A DNA stretch of 64,000 nucleotides, from positions 6,067,501-6,131,500 of the forward strand of contig NZ_CP150203.1 in NCBI RefSeq assembly GCF_037969725.1, in the 5' to 3' direction. The DNA comes from Paenibacillus sp. FSL W8-0426 (lineage in GTDB: Bacteria > Bacillota > Bacilli > Paenibacillales > Paenibacillaceae). A model generated the notes under the pieces. The model was not told the origin of the DNA. It worked only from the letters and a program-made list of their open reading frames with translations, and searched no databases. Below are positions 7,683 to 18,092 of the stretch, one piece after another (within the stretch, counting starts at the first letter, position 1; each line of letters begins with the position of its first letter). A program made the translations under genes and the position numbers.

Positions 7683-8120
7683 TTAACCGCGAAGTTCGTA
7701 AACTTCTGGTTTTTGTGCTGCATGTGGATGCTCTGTGCCTCTGTACGCTTTGAGTCTCAGCTTCATTTGCTCGCCCATGCGAGTTTTAGGAAGCATGCCG
7801 CGAACAGCCAATTCCAACATACGTTCAGGTTTGTTTTTAACCATCTCTTCAGCAGTAGTTACTTTCAAACCACCTGGGTGCATCGAGTGACGGTAGTATT
7901 TTTTATCGGACATTTTTTTACCAGTCAATACGATTTTCTCCGCATTGATGATGATAACGAAATCACCAGTATCCACATGTGGAGTGAATTGTGGCTTATG
8001 TTTGCCGCGGATCAATGCAGCTGCTTCGCTTGCCAGGCGTCCGAGCGTTTTGCCTTCAGCATCAATGATGTGCCATTTGCGCTCAACTTCGTTTGGCTTC
8101 GCCATGTACGTGGTACGCAT
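7683..8120 (-). CDS. rplM: 50S ribosomal protein L13
   Basis: 145 residues. Typical L13 blocks are [16 protein letters not shown] near residue 15, HPGGLK near 80 and [11 protein letters not shown] near 105. The start is the ATG at 8120, which has AAGGAGG 8 nt upstream; a longer frame to 8147 would include that ribosome site. First gene of the rplM-rpsI unit, with its own promoter and leader after truA. Confidence 0.98.
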   Translation of the reverse strand: MRTTYMAKPNEVERKWHIIDAEGKTLGRLASEAAALIRGKHKPQFTPHVDTGDFVIIINAEKIVLTGKKMSDKKYYRHSMHPGGLKVTTAEEMVKNKPERMLELAVRGMLPKTRMGEQMKLRLKAYRGTEHPHAAQKPEVYELRG

Positions 8121-8129
8121 GAATAGTTC

Positions 8130-8260
8130 CTCCTTAATTGTTTCCAATCATCATTTTCATTTATCTTCGTTCGTTAAGTTATAACTTTAGGTGTTGATGG
8201 ATAGTTGTTCATTGTGCAGCTCTTAATTGGGGCTGTGGGAAAGCCATTAAGAAAACACAA
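8130..8260 (-). ncRNA. Candidate L13 leader in the rplM 5' UTR
   Basis: A roughly 145-nt untranslated leader separates the promoter from rplM. In Bacilli this position is occupied by the L13 leader, thought to let L13 repress its own mRNA. I infer it from position and length; I could not verify the conserved secondary structure by eye. Confidence 0.4.
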
Positions 8261-8265
8261 CTTTT

Positions 8266-8294
8266 ATATTACAGGATAAGGGACAAAATCGCAA
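8266..8294 (-). promoter_or_regulatory. Sigma-A promoter of rplM-rpsI
   Basis: TTGCGA (8294-8289) and TAATAT (8271-8266) with exactly 17 nt between, placed just after the truA stop codon region. Confidence 0.65.
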
Positions 8295-8322
8295 GTATAA
8301 ATTGCAGTTTCGTAAACCAAAT

Positions 8323-9099
8323 TTATTCTTTCTTGTATTCCAGATCCCATAACATCAAACCGTGGCTTACCGCAGTAGGACCTGCAGCAGCACGATCGCA
8401 CGCAGCAATCATCTTTGGCACATCAGAGGCTTTCCGCTTGCCCTCTCCGATCTGCAGCAGCGTGCCCACCATGATTCGGACCATATGCTGCAAAAAACCG
8501 TTACCGGTCACATAAATGTGAATCACACCTTGATCACGCGGGTTATCTCTGCACATGGAACGATCCACCTCAAGCCAGGCGTCGTATATGGAACGGACAT
8601 GGTTATCCTTCTGCGAGTGCCTCGAAGCGAAGGTCGTAAAATCATACGTCCCTATAAAATGACGCAACCCTTCCTGCATGGCCGCGATATCCAGCTTTGC
8701 ATGGTGATGGTATTGCAGTCTCCTGTTGAACACATCCGCGAATTGGTTCGCATTGATGGTATAGCGGTACGTTTTTCTTTTCGCCTCATATCGGGAGTGA
8801 AAATCAAGCGGCACCTCGATCGCATCGATCACGACAATGTCGGAAGGCAAACGGGAGTTTAACGCTACGCACCATCGTTCCACCGGAATTTGGGAAGACG
8901 TGTGGAAATTGAAAATTTGCCTGCGGGCGTGAACGCCTGCATCGGTCCTGCCGGAGCCTGTAATCTTGACCTTTTCTCCGGTTAGCTCAAAGATGGCCTT
9001 TTCAATATAATCCTGGATCGTATTCCCGTCCGGCTGCGACTGGAAGCCGTAATAAGCCGTACCGTCATAGGTCAACGTCATACACAAGTTGCGCATCAT
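8323..9099 (-). CDS. truA: tRNA pseudouridine(38-40) synthase TruA
   Basis: 258 residues. The catalytic Asp lies in GSGRTDAGVHA near residue 53, and YDGTAYYGFQ near residue 11 is the usual first motif. It makes pseudouridine at positions 38-40 in the tRNA anticodon arm. The start is one of two adjacent ATGs (9099 or 9096) behind AAAGGTGAGG; the longer frame has no ribosome site. Upstream lie two tandem terminator-like hairpins, so truA is probably expressed separately from rplQ. The ecf genes normally between rplQ and truA are absent. Confidence 0.95.
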   Translation of the reverse strand: MMRNLCMTLTYDGTAYYGFQSQPDGNTIQDYIEKAIFELTGEKVKITGSGRTDAGVHARRQIFNFHTSSQIPVERWCVALNSRLPSDIVVIDAIEVPLDFHSRYEAKRKTYRYTINANQFADVFNRRLQYHHHAKLDIAAMQEGLRHFIGTYDFTTFASRHSQKDNHVRSIYDAWLEVDRSMCRDNPRDQGVIHIYVTGNGFLQHMVRIMVGTLLQIGEGKRKASDVPKMIAACDRAAAGPTAVSHGLMLWDLEYKKE

Positions 9100-9144
9100 T
9101 ACCTCACCTTTGTTCCATACTAAGCCTGTTCCTGTCCCGAACAG

Positions 9145-9169
9145 CAAAAGAAGCCCCTTTCGGAGCTTC
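9145..9169 (-). terminator. Second terminator-like hairpin before truA
   Basis: GAAGCTCC pairs with GGGGCTTC around a GAAA loop, followed by only TTTT. It is weaker than the hairpin upstream of it. It lies 46 nt before the truA start. Confidence 0.5.
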
Positions 9170-9197
9170 AATTACAGCGCGGAATCCGAAATGAAGA

Positions 9198-9240
9198 GAA
9201 AAAAAGGGATGATCCAAAATCCTCAGATTCTGTCCCCTTT
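9198..9240 (-). terminator. Terminator of the rpoA-rplQ end of the alpha operon
   Basis: In minus sense, a bipartite stem (AAAGGGGA with TCATCCCTTT, inner CAGAATC with GATTTTG) is followed by seven T. It starts about 17 nt after the rplQ stop codon. Confidence 0.75.
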
Positions 9241-9256
9241 CTTATCCCATCTGTTT

Positions 9257-9622
9257 TTACGCGCGGTCTACCAGTTCCAGGTAAACCATAGGAGCTGCGT
9301 CACCACGACGAGGTCCCAGTTTCAGGATACGAGTGTATCCGCCTGGACGCTCAGCGTAACGAGTGGACAGTTCGCTAAACAGTTTTTGGATTGCATCTTG
9401 CTCTCCATCGATTGTTTCGCGACGAACGTAAGCTGCCACTTGACGGCGGGCATGAAGATCACCTTGCTTCGCTTTCGTGATCAGTTTTTCAGCAATAGAG
9501 CGAACCTCTTTTGCTTTAGCCTCAGTTGTCTGAATGCGTTCGTACAAGAACAGGTCGGTTACCAGATCGCGGAACAAAGCTTTACGCGCGCTGGAGTTAC
9601 GGCCCAACTTTTGGTATGCCAT
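9257..9622 (-). CDS. rplQ: 50S ribosomal protein L17
   Basis: 121 residues. L17 signature [19 protein letters not shown] at the N-terminus and [19 protein letters not shown] near the C-terminus. The start is ATG 9622, with GGAGG about 9 nt upstream. Last gene of the alpha operon, 33 nt after rpoA. Confidence 0.98.
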   Translation of the reverse strand: MAYQKLGRNSSARKALFRDLVTDLFLYERIQTTEAKAKEVRSIAEKLITKAKQGDLHARRQVAAYVRRETIDGEQDAIQKLFSELSTRYAERPGGYTRILKLGPRRGDAAPMVYLELVDRA

Positions 9623-9655
9623 TGTTTTCCCTCCTCCACACAAGCACTCGGCTGG

Positions 9656-10600
9656 TTATTCTTCTGTACGAAGTCCCAGTCCCAATTCCTCGAGCTTCTC
9701 TTGAACTTCTTCCAAAGACTTGCGACCCAGGTTGCGCACCTTCATCATGTCTTCTTCCGTTTTCGTGGTCAGCTCTTGTACCGTGTTGATGCCGGCACGT
9801 TTGAGGCAATTGTAGGAACGAACAGAGAGATCCAACTCTTCGATCGTCATTTCGAGCACTTTTTCTTTTTTGTCTTCTTCTTTTTCAACCATGATCTCTG
9901 CGTCTTTCGCTTCGTCTGTAAGACCTACGAAGAGCATCAGATGCTCGGTCAAAATTTTAGCGCCAAGGCTTACTGCCTCTTCCGGACGAATACTTCCGTC
10001 AGTCCAAACTTCCAACGTGAGCTTGTCATAGTTGGTTACCTGGCCGACACGCGTATTTTCCACGGCATAATTGACGCGACTGATCGGGGTAAAGATCGAA
10101 TCGACAGGGATGACGCCGATCGGCTGGTCATCGCGTTTGTTCCGATCTGCCTGGACGTAGCCGCGACCGCGATTGGCAAAAATACGCATATGAAGTCTCG
10201 AACCTGGTCCAAGCGTAGCGATATGCAGATCCGGGTTAAGGATCTCCACGTCGGAATCCGCACGAATGTCTCCTGCCGTTACAACTCCTTCGCCTTCAGC
10301 ATCAATCTCGAGCACTTTCTCCTCGTCCGAATGAATCTTCAGCGACAAAGCTTTCAGGTTCAGGATAATTTCCGTCACATCTTCCATTACGCCAGGAACT
10401 GTAGCAAATTCATGTAGAACGCCATCGATTTGAACCGAAGACACTGCCGCACCCGGCAGCGAGGAGAGCAAAATACGGCGAAGCGAGTTGCCCAGCGTCG
10501 TACCGTACCCGCGCTCCAGCGGTTCTACTACGAATTTCCCATAGGTGCCATCATCGTTGACGTTTACCGTCTCAATTTTCGGCTTTTCGATTTCAATCAC
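9656..10600 (-). CDS. rpoA: RNA polymerase alpha subunit
   Basis: 314 residues, standard length. The N-terminal dimerisation domain (about 1-228) carries [20 protein letters not shown] near 29. The C-terminal DNA/UP-element-binding domain (about 245-314) carries [19 protein letters not shown] and [12 protein letters not shown]. It starts with GTG at 10600, with AAGGAGGGG 7 nt upstream. It sits between rpsK and rplQ, as in all Bacilli. Confidence 0.98.
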   Translation of the reverse strand: MIEIEKPKIETVNVNDDGTYGKFVVEPLERGYGTTLGNSLRRILLSSLPGAAVSSVQIDGVLHEFATVPGVMEDVTEIILNLKALSLKIHSDEEKVLEIDAEGEGVVTAGDIRADSDVEILNPDLHIATLGPGSRLHMRIFANRGRGYVQADRNKRDDQPIGVIPVDSIFTPISRVNYAVENTRVGQVTNYDKLTLEVWTDGSIRPEEAVSLGAKILTEHLMLFVGLTDEAKDAEIMVEKEEDKKEKVLEMTIEELDLSVRSYNCLKRAGINTVQELTTKTEEDMMKVRNLGRKSLEEVQEKLEELGLGLRTEE

Positions 10601-10736
10601 TGCAATACCCCTCCTTCAAAACGTCGGTCCTCTATGAAACATTTACCTTCTCTTGCGAAAACATGTAGTAGTATGCCTAAACAACCATTATTAGCAGATT
10701 GCACGGTTTTTATACCACACGCAGGGGCAAATCTCA

Positions 10737-11132
10737 TTAGACACGACGACGTTTTGGAGGACGGCATCCGTTATGCGGGACTGGAGTCACGTCTTTGATC
10801 AGGTTAACTTCAAGACCAGCGGCTTGCAAAGAGCGGATCGCAGCTTCACGGCCAGCGCCTGGTCCTTTAACCATAACCTCAACGGCTTTCATACCATGTT
10901 CCATTGCAGCTTTGGCAGCAGTCTCAGCAGCCATTTGTGCAGCAAACGGAGTCGATTTACGGGAACCTCTGAATCCGAGGCCGCCGGAACTTGCCCACGA
11001 AATTGCGTTTCCGTGAGGATCCGTAATGGTAACGATGGTGTTATTGAACGTGGAGCGGATATGTGCCACGCCAGATTCAATATTTTTACGGTCACGACGT
11101 TTAGTACGTACGACTTTTTTCGGTTTAGCCAT
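10737..11132 (-). CDS. rpsK: 30S ribosomal protein S11
   Basis: 131 residues. Motifs [20 protein letters not shown] near 28 and the C-terminal [18 protein letters not shown] are diagnostic; the latter is where the family carries an isoaspartyl Asn-Gly. Same-strand neighbours are rpsM (19 nt upstream) and rpoA (136 nt downstream). Confidence 0.98.
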   Translation of the reverse strand: MAKPKKVVRTKRRDRKNIESGVAHIRSTFNNTIVTITDPHGNAISWASSGGLGFRGSRKSTPFAAQMAAETAAKAAMEHGMKAVEVMVKGPGAGREAAIRSLQAAGLEVNLIKDVTPVPHNGCRPPKRRRV

Positions 11133-11151
11133 TTTCTCTTATCCCCCCTTA

Positions 11152-11520
11152 TTATTTCTTCTTGTTCGCTACAGTACGACGAGGACCTTTACGAGTACGG
11201 GCATTCGTTTTCGTACGTTGTCCGCGAACAGGCAGACCACGACGATGACGAACTCCACGGTAACATCCGATCTCCGTCAAACGTTTAATATTCAAAGAGA
11301 TTTCACGACGCAGGTCACCTTCTACTTTGACCTCTTTGTCGATACTTTCACGCAATTTGCTGACTTCATCTTCCGTCAAATCACGAACACGAGTGTCCGG
11401 ATTGATGCCTGTAGAGCTCAGAATTTTCTGGGAAGTCGTTTTACCGATTCCGAAAATATAAGTCAAGGCGATCTCAACGCGCTTATCACGTGGCAAATCC
11501 ACACCAGCTATACGTGCCAT
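11152..11520 (-). CDS. rpsM: 30S ribosomal protein S13
   Basis: 122 residues. [20 protein letters not shown] at the N-terminus, a helix-two-turn-helix region ([11 protein letters not shown]) and the basic tail [16 protein letters not shown] define S13. It contacts tRNA and intersubunit bridge B1. It lies 20 nt after rpmJ. Confidence 0.98.
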   Translation of the reverse strand: MARIAGVDLPRDKRVEIALTYIFGIGKTTSQKILSSTGINPDTRVRDLTEDEVSKLRESIDKEVKVEGDLRREISLNIKRLTEIGCYRGVRHRRGLPVRGQRTKTNARTRKGPRRTVANKKK

Positions 11521-11540
11521 TTTACGCTACACCCCCTTCA

Positions 11541-11766
<226 letters not shown>

Positions 11767-11805
11767 CCGCTCATAAGCTTCACAGTTCATTGCAACTGTC
11801 TACAA

Positions 11806-12021
11806 CTATTTACGGTAAGTTATGCGACCTTTTGTCAAGTCATAAGGCGATAACTGTACAACCACTTTGTCTCCAGTCAGGATCCGGATGAAGTGCATCC
11901 GCAACTTGCCGGAAACGTGAGCGAGAATTTGGTGACCATTCTCAAGCTCAACCTTGAACGTCGCGTTCGGAAGCGGTTCAAGGACGGTACCTTCCACTTC
12001 AATGACATCTTCCTTGGCCAT
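11806..12021 (-). CDS. infA: Translation initiation factor IF-1
   Basis: 71 residues, a single S1/OB-fold. [20 protein letters not shown] at the N-terminus and [16 protein letters not shown] near residue 38 are the family signatures. It binds the 30S A site during initiation. Start ATG 12021 with AAGGAGA 7 nt upstream, 3 nt after the KOW gene stop codon. Confidence 0.98.
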   Translation of the reverse strand: MAKEDVIEVEGTVLEPLPNATFKVELENGHQILAHVSGKLRMHFIRILTGDKVVVQLSPYDLTKGRITYRK

Positions 12022-12024
12022 AAT

Positions 12025-12333
12025 TCAGTCTCCTTTCTCTTCAGCTTGAATGTTGGTGGATTCCAGAAACGAATGCACCGCATAGCGCAGCTTTCCGTTC
12101 GTCACCCGCCCACTCTCGTTTAAACTGTTTACGACCTCGCTGCTAATCATCGGCTGGAGCTCCAGATGAAGAATATTTTTCTTCTTGGGCTGATCAAACT
12201 TACGTTTGTCTCCATCCGCAATATATACGAACCTGCTGTCCGCGATAGCAACAATTACTGCGGCTTGGTCCGCATTGCGGCCTTTACGGATCTTCACAAG
12301 TTGACCGAGCTGCGGAGTAGAGGTATTGTTCAT
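12025..12333 (-). CDS. KOW-domain RNA-binding protein (L14e-like, YbzG type)
   Basis: 102 residues. An N-terminal KOW-like fold (QLGQLVKIRKGRNADQAAVIV at 8-28; FVYIADGDKRKFDQPKKKN at 35-53) resembles eukaryotic/archaeal L14e. B. subtilis carries ybzG at the same place between map and infA. Role unproven; ribosome or RNA binding is inferred from the domain and context. It is tightly packed: 10 nt after map, 3 nt before infA. Confidence 0.8.
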   Translation of the reverse strand: MNNTSTPQLGQLVKIRKGRNADQAAVIVAIADSRFVYIADGDKRKFDQPKKKNILHLELQPMISSEVVNSLNESGRVTNGKLRYAVHSFLESTNIQAEEKGD

Positions 12334-12343
12334 GCCTTATCAC

Positions 12344-13096
12344 CTACGCATTCAGTTTTGTGAAAATTTCCATGCCATCGGGCGTAACTGCCACGGTGTG
12401 TTCAAAGTGGGCGCATAATGAGCCATCTACTGTGACGACGGTCCAATTATCCTCCAATGTTCTCACATACCGTTTGCCTGCGTTAACCATCGGCTCAATG
12501 GCCAGCACCATGCCCGCTTTGAGCCGTGGTCCCCGATCAGGGAGACCGTAGTTCGGAATATCAGGATCTTCGTGCAGCTCCGCGCCTATGCCGTGACCGG
12601 TATATTCGCGAACGACTGAAAAGCCTGCATCCTCGATATATTTTTGAATCGCATGAGATATTGTAAACAAGCGAACGTCCGGTTTAACCAGCGCCAGACC
12701 TGCGTATAACGAAGCCTCGGTAACGTCCAGAAGACGCTCGGCTTCTTCGGAAATACGGCCGACTGGATAAGTCCAGGCAGAATCTCCATGATACCCCTGG
12801 TACTGCGCGCCAATGTCAAACGTAACGATATCGCCTTCGTTCAACTTGCGTTTGCCGGGAAATCCATGCACCAACTCTTCATTGACTGAAGCGCACACAC
12901 TGGCAGGAAAACCGTTATAACCTTTGAAAGACGGCACAGCTCCTTGACTACGGATATATTGATCGGCCATATGGTCAAGTTCACCAGTCGTAATTCCGGG
13001 AGCGATATGCTCTGCCAGGAGCCGATGCGTTTCCGCAACAATCCTCCCTGCTTCCCTCATCAAGCCCAGTTCCGTTTCTGACTTACCAATGATCAT
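12344..13096 (-). CDS. map: Methionine aminopeptidase, type I
   Basis: 250 residues, pita-bread fold. Metal ligands are readable: [18 protein letters not shown] (two Asp, near 94 and 105), [12 protein letters not shown] (His near 168), and E in AIEPMV (near 202) and HFEHT (near 233). It removes initiator Met from nascent proteins. It starts at ATG 13096, 4 nt after adk, with only a weak Shine-Dalgarno, consistent with translational coupling to adk. Confidence 0.96.
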   Translation of the reverse strand: MIIGKSETELGLMREAGRIVAETHRLLAEHIAPGITTGELDHMADQYIRSQGAVPSFKGYNGFPASVCASVNEELVHGFPGKRKLNEGDIVTFDIGAQYQGYHGDSAWTYPVGRISEEAERLLDVTEASLYAGLALVKPDVRLFTISHAIQKYIEDAGFSVVREYTGHGIGAELHEDPDIPNYGLPDRGPRLKAGMVLAIEPMVNAGKRYVRTLEDNWTVVTVDGSLCAHFEHTVAVTPDGMEIFTKLNA

Positions 13097-13100
13097 TCAA

Positions 13101-13751
<651 letters not shown>

Positions 13752-13790
13752 TCACTCCCTCCAAGACTACCCTACATCAACAAACAGCAC

Positions 13791-13834
13791 AATAGGTGCC
13801 GGGCAAGTAAATGTTAGCTTGACCGGTACCTATT
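13791..13834. repeat. Inverted repeat in the secY-adk spacer
   Basis: AATAGGT-G-CCGG (13791-13802) pairs with CCGG-T-ACCTATT (13823-13834): 11 bp with one mismatch, around a 20-nt loop. It sits directly after the secY stop codon and has no U-run, so it may be an mRNA 3' structure or a processing site. Confidence 0.5.
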
Positions 13835-13836
13835 GC

Positions 13837-15135
13837 CTATTTATTGATAAAACCTTTGTAGTGGCGTTTGATCAATTGGCTTTCGATTTGCTTCATCGTA
13901 TCCAGCGCAACACCGACAACGATCAGGAGGGAAGTTCCTCCAATTTGCGCGGATTGAGGCAAACCAGAAAGTGCGCCCAAGATTACAGGCAGTACGGAAA
14001 TGACAGCCAAGAAGATGGCTCCGGCCATTGTCAAACGAGTCATGACGCGGGTCAAATATTTCTCAGTTGCTTTCCCCGGGCGAATGCCTGGGATGTAACC
14101 GCCGTTCTTTTTCATGTTATCAGCCATCTGCTGCGGATTCATCTGTACGAAAGTATAGAAGAAGGTGAAACCAAAGATCATGACAACATACAATACCATA
14201 CCGAGTGGTTTGTGCGTTGTCAGGTTGGCTCCGATCCATTGTGCCCAAGCACGGTCAGCCCAGAAGTTTGCGATGATCGTAGGGAACATCAGCAGTGACG
14301 AAGCAAAGATGACAGGAATTACACCAGCTGCATTAATCTTCAGCGGAATGTGAGTATTCTGTCCACCGTACATTTTGTTGCCTACAACACGTTTGGCATA
14401 TTGAACCGGAATTTTCCGAATCGCCTGCTGAATGTAAATGACCCCCATGATAATCAATACAATCACGATTGCAATGATTACACCTTTCAGGATGTTCATA
14501 AACAATTGATCAGCTTGGATGAAATCGGACTCGATGGTTTGTTTGATAATGTTAGGCGCTGTTGCCAGGATACCTGCAAAGATCAAAATCGAAATCCCGT
14601 TTCCGATGCCCTTCTCGGTGATCTGCTCACCAAGCCACATCAGGAATGATGTACCCGCTGTAAGAACAATTGCGATCAGGATATAATCTGCAAAGGTTGC
14701 ATTCGGTATCATTTGAGTATTGTACAAGCGATTGAATCCGATCGAAGTACCAAACGCTTGAATCAATGCCAAAGCTACCGTTAGGTAACGCGTAAGCTGT
14801 GCCGATTTTTTCTTACCCTGCTCGCCCTGCTTAGCCCATTCTGTCAATTTAGGAATGACGTCCATGGACAGCAGCTGCACGATAATCGATGCTGTAATGT
14901 AAGGTACGATCCCGAGTGCAAAAATCGAGAACTGGAACAGCGCTCCACCCGAGAACGTATTAAGCAGCCCAAAAATTTCCTTACCTGCAGAGTTTGTTGC
15001 TTCAAAAACTGCTTTGTCAACTCCCGGTACAGGAACGAACGATCCGATGCGATAAATGATCAGGACAAAAAGGGTAAATAATACCCTTTTGCGCAGATCT
15101 TCAACCCGCCAGATATTCTTTAGGGTCTTGAACAT
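13837..15135 (-). CDS. secY: Protein translocase subunit SecY
   Basis: 432 residues with ten transmembrane segments. Signature GSFVPVPGVD near residue 32 (plug region) and GMVLYVVMIFGFTFFYTF near 300. It is the central pore of the SecYEG channel. Its ATG overlaps the rplO stop codon (TAATG), with AGGTG upstream, indicating coupled translation. Confidence 0.98.
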   Translation of the reverse strand: MFKTLKNIWRVEDLRKRVLFTLFVLIIYRIGSFVPVPGVDKAVFEATNSAGKEIFGLLNTFSGGALFQFSIFALGIVPYITASIIVQLLSMDVIPKLTEWAKQGEQGKKKSAQLTRYLTVALALIQAFGTSIGFNRLYNTQMIPNATFADYILIAIVLTAGTSFLMWLGEQITEKGIGNGISILIFAGILATAPNIIKQTIESDFIQADQLFMNILKGVIIAIVIVLIIMGVIYIQQAIRKIPVQYAKRVVGNKMYGGQNTHIPLKINAAGVIPVIFASSLLMFPTIIANFWADRAWAQWIGANLTTHKPLGMVLYVVMIFGFTFFYTFVQMNPQQMADNMKKNGGYIPGIRPGKATEKYLTRVMTRLTMAGAIFLAVISVLPVILGALSGLPQSAQIGGTSLLIVVGVALDTMKQIESQLIKRHYKGFINK

Positions 15136-15575
15136 TAAATCACCTCGGTTTTACCGCCGGCAGCTTCAATTTTCTCCACCGCAGATTGAGAAAACTTGTT
15201 AGCTTTAACAGTCAACTGTACAGTGACTTCGCCGTTACCCAGAATTTTGATGCCAGACTTAGCGTTTTTAACAACGCCGTTTGTCAGCAGCAATTCTGGA
15301 GTTACTTCAGTACCCGCAGCAAAACTGTTCAGGTCTTCAATATTCACAACCGCATATTCTTTGCGAGTTGGGTTTACGAAACCGCGTTTTGGCAAGCGAC
15401 GATACAATGGATTTTGTCCACCTTCGAAGCCCGGACGCACACCACCGCCGGAACGAGCGTTTTGTCCTTTGTGACCGCGACCTGATGTTTTACCCGTACC
15501 GCTACTTGGACCGCGACCTACGCGTTTGCGCTCTTTGCGGGATCCAGGAGCTGGGGAAAGCTCATGTAACTTCAT
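15135..15575 (-). CDS. rplO: 50S ribosomal protein L15
   Basis: 146 residues. [19 protein letters not shown] at the start and [21 protein letters not shown] near 36 (19-20 residue glycine-rich block) are typical. The start is ATG 15575, with GGAGG about 10 nt upstream. Its stop codon overlaps the secY start by 1 nt. Confidence 0.97.
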   Translation of the reverse strand: MKLHELSPAPGSRKERKRVGRGPSSGTGKTSGRGHKGQNARSGGGVRPGFEGGQNPLYRRLPKRGFVNPTRKEYAVVNIEDLNSFAAGTEVTPELLLTNGVVKNAKSGIKILGNGEVTVQLTVKANKFSQSAVEKIEAAGGKTEVI

Positions 15576-15617
15576 CGTTCGTTGCACCTCCTTAAAGATT
15601 TGTGGGATTTACCCGTC

Positions 15618-15803
15618 TTAAGCCTCGATTTCTTTAACAGAAACCAGGTGGCTTACTTTGTTGATCATACCACGAATGGCAGGATTGTCGTTTTGAACCA
15701 CTTTGCTGTTGATTTTGCGCAAGCCCAATGTTTTCACAGTTGTTCTTTGCGTCTCCGGACGTCCGATCAAGCTGCGGACGAGGGTAATTTCCAATTTAGC
15801 CAT
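15618..15803 (-). CDS. rpmD: 50S ribosomal protein L30
   Basis: 61 residues: [19 protein letters not shown] at the start, then [23 protein letters not shown] 15803 follows AAGGAGGGG. Between rpsE and rplO, as expected. Confidence 0.97.
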   Translation of the reverse strand: MAKLEITLVRSLIGRPETQRTTVKTLGLRKINSKVVQNDNPAIRGMINKVSHLVSVKEIEA

Positions 15804-15816
15804 GAGATTCCCCTCC

Positions 15817-16317
15817 TTAACCCAGAAGCTCTTCGACGGATTTGCCGCGCAGTTTTGCAACATCTTCAGCACGTTTCAAACGGGACAAACCTTCCAAAGT
15901 CGCATTGACCATGTTCATGGAATTCGAAGAACCCAGAGATTTTGTCAAAATGTCGCCCACACCAGCCAGCTCGAGAACCGCACGAACCGGACCGCCGGCG
16001 ATAACTCCAGTACCTTCAGCAGCTGGTTTCAACAGAACGCGTCCTGCACCGAATTTACCAGTTACCAAGTGAGGAATCGAAGTTCCTACGAGTGGTACGT
16101 GGATCAGATTTTTCTTAGCATCTTCGATACCTTTGCGAATCGCGTCAGGTACTTCGCCTGCTTTACCGATACCAGCTCCAACCCAGCCATTGCCGTCACC
16201 GACAACAACCAGTGCGCTGAAGCTGAAACGACGTCCGCCTTTTACTACTTTAGCTACGCGATTAATATTTACAACTCTTTCAGTCAGTTCCAAAGTATTC
16301 GGATCTACACGCAACAA
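15817..16317 (-). CDS. rpsE: 30S ribosomal protein S5
   Basis: 166 residues. The dsRNA-binding N-terminal domain has [19 protein letters not shown] near 24, with glycine-rich [19 protein letters not shown] following. It begins with TTG: of the two adjacent TTG codons (16317 and 16314), the first has GGAGG 8 nt away. The second would give the usual MRVDPN start, so the true N-terminus may be one residue shorter. Confidence 0.96.
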   Translation of the reverse strand: MLRVDPNTLELTERVVNINRVAKVVKGGRRFSFSALVVVGDGNGWVGAGIGKAGEVPDAIRKGIEDAKKNLIHVPLVGTSIPHLVTGKFGAGRVLLKPAAEGTGVIAGGPVRAVLELAGVGDILTKSLGSSNSMNMVNATLEGLSRLKRAEDVAKLRGKSVEELLG

Positions 16318-16344
16318 GTCGTTAACCTCCTTTTGAAAAATATC

Positions 16345-16713
16345 TTAAAACTCAAGTCCTGCTTCACGAGCCGCTTCAGCCAATGCTGCGATGCGACCAT
16401 GGTACAGATAACCGCTACGGTCAAATACGATGTTCGATACACCTTTGTCTTTCGCACGTTTAGCGACGAGTTCGCCAACTTTACGAGCAGACTCAACAGA
16501 TGCGCCGTTTTTGATGTCGCTGCTCAGTTCTTTGTCTACAGTAGACGCGGAAGCGATCGTTACACCAGCTACGTCATCGATGATTTGAGCGTAAATATGT
16601 TTACCAGAACGGAAAACGTTCAAACGAGGACGCGCTGCCGTTCCTTGGATTTTCTTACGAACGCGCAGATGTCTTTTCAGACGTGCCTTGTTTTTATCCT
16701 GTTTCGTAATCAT
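16345..16713 (-). CDS. rplR: 50S ribosomal protein L18
   Basis: 122 residues. The basic N-terminus ([20 protein letters not shown]) and [18 protein letters not shown] near 29 mark L18, which binds 5S rRNA. It is preceded by an unusually long 117-nt spacer from rplF. Confidence 0.97.
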   Translation of the reverse strand: MITKQDKNKARLKRHLRVRKKIQGTAARPRLNVFRSGKHIYAQIIDDVAGVTIASASTVDKELSSDIKNGASVESARKVGELVAKRAKDKGVSNIVFDRSGYLYHGRIAALAEAAREAGLEF

Positions 16714-16746
16714 CTCTGGATTTCACTCCTTTCAGGTTACCTCGCA

Positions 16747-16764
16747 GGCTTCAGAGATGAAGCC
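16747..16764 (-). other. Stem-loop in the rplF-rplR spacer
   Basis: GGCTTCA pairs with TGAAGCC around TCTC, a perfect 7-bp hairpin about 34 nt before rplR. It is the only strong structure in a 117-nt gap, within an operon whose other gaps are mostly short. Function unknown. Confidence 0.45.
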
Positions 16765-16830
16765 ACGGGGTATATTAGATACACGAGAAGCAAGCAAACC
16801 GAAAGCCGCGCAAAGGCGGTAAGAGAAATC

Positions 16831-17373
16831 TTATTTCTTCTTACCGGCTTTACCTTCCTTACGGATGATACGCTCGCCTTCATATTTAATACCTTTACCT
16901 TTGTACGGCTCAGGTTCACGAACGGAACGGATTTTAGCAGCGTAAGCACCTACGCGCTCTTTGTCGATCCCGCGAACGATGATTTTCGTATTCGAAGGAA
17001 CTTCGAATTCGATTCCCGCTTCCGGAGTGATTTCAACCGGGTGGGAGTATCCAACGTTCAGTACGATTTTATCTCCGGATTTGCTTGCACGATATCCGAC
17101 CCCAACCAGTTCCAGAGATTTTGCGAAACCTTCAGTTACACCACTCACCATGTTGTTTACAACGCTACGCGTAGTTCCGTGCAAGGAACGGTGAGTTTTG
17201 TTGTCGGAAGGACGCACAACTGTAATTTCGTTGTTTTCAACTGTGACCTTCATGTCTTTGTGAAGTTCACGAGTCAACGTTCCTTTTGGACCTTTAACCG
17301 TAATAACGGAGTTTTCCAAAGTGATGTCTACACCACTTGGTACAGTGATTGGTTTGCGACCAATACGGGACAT
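16831..17373 (-). CDS. rplF: 50S ribosomal protein L6
   Basis: 180 residues. [19 protein letters not shown] at the start, and the C-terminal L6 signature [18 protein letters not shown]. The start is ATG 17373, with GGAGG 8 nt upstream; upstream in-frame codons fall in the ribosome site. Confidence 0.97.
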   Translation of the reverse strand: MSRIGRKPITVPSGVDITLENSVITVKGPKGTLTRELHKDMKVTVENNEITVVRPSDNKTHRSLHGTTRSVVNNMVSGVTEGFAKSLELVGVGYRASKSGDKIVLNVGYSHPVEITPEAGIEFEVPSNTKIIVRGIDKERVGAYAAKIRSVREPEPYKGKGIKYEGERIIRKEGKAGKKK

Positions 17374-17403
17374 ATGTTGCACCTCCTATCTTGTGACGTT
17401 ATA

Positions 17404-17802
17404 TTACCAAACGTAGCATACGACTTCGCCGCCGGCTTTTGCTTGACGAGCTTCTTTGTCCGTCATAACACCTTTGGATGTCGAGATGATCGCGATTCCG
17501 AGACCGCCGAGTACGCGAGGTACTTCGTTGCTCTTCGTGTAAACACGAAGACCTGGTTTACTGATTCTTTTCAGACCAGAGATAACGCGCTCGTTGTTTT
17601 GTCCGTATTTCAGGAAAACACGGATAATCCCTTGTTTGTTATCATCGATATATTCTGCATCACGGATGAAACCTTCACGCTTCAGAATGTCAGCGATTTG
17701 TTTTTTCATCGTCGAAGCAGGCATTTCTACCGTTTCGTGACGAACCGTGTTCGCGTTACGAATACGAGTAAGCATATCTGCAATTGGATCAGACATAGTC
17801 AT
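17404..17802 (-). CDS. rpsH: 30S ribosomal protein S8
   Basis: 132 residues. [19 protein letters not shown] at the N-terminus and [19 protein letters not shown] near the C-terminus (family signature). The first ATG (17802) has AAGGAGG 10 nt upstream and is preferred to the second Met. Confidence 0.97.
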   Translation of the reverse strand: MTMSDPIADMLTRIRNANTVRHETVEMPASTMKKQIADILKREGFIRDAEYIDDNKQGIIRVFLKYGQNNERVISGLKRISKPGLRVYTKSNEVPRVLGGLGIAIISTSKGVMTDKEARQAKAGGEVVCYVW

Positions 17803-17834
17803 TGTGAGTTAACCTCCTTCCCGTTCAGAACTTT

Positions 17835-18020
17835 TTACCAGCTTGCTTTTTTCACGCCAGGAATCTGGCCTTTATAAGCTAATTCACGGAAGCAAATTCT
17901 GCAAATTTTGAACTTCTGCAGCACCGAGTGTGGACGTCCGCAACGCTCACAGCGTGTATAAGCACGTACTTTGAACTTAGGTGTGCGTTGTTGTTTAACT
18001 TTCATCGAAGTTTTTGCCAC
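17835..18020 (-). CDS. rpsZ: 30S ribosomal protein S14, zinc-binding type Z
   Basis: 61 residues with CxxC pairs CERC near 24 and CRIC near 40, the short zinc-containing form of S14. It starts with GTG at 18020 behind TAGGAGG. Between rplE and rpsH. A zinc-free long paralogue, common in Firmicutes, is not in this window. Confidence 0.97.
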   Translation of the reverse strand: MAKTSMKVKQQRTPKFKVRAYTRCERCGRPHSVLQKFKICRICFRELAYKGQIPGVKKASW

Positions 18021-18092
18021 TTAGCCTGACACCTCCTAAATAATTTCGGAGAAAAGGGAGTCTTTCCAGACACCCGGAAACGTTACGTCAAC

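Noticed and set aside
15703..17877. 724-codon plus-strand open frame spanning five ribosomal protein genes
   Set aside because: Antisense to rpmD, rpsE, rplR, rplF and rpsH, with no recognisable protein features. Same codon-bias artefact.
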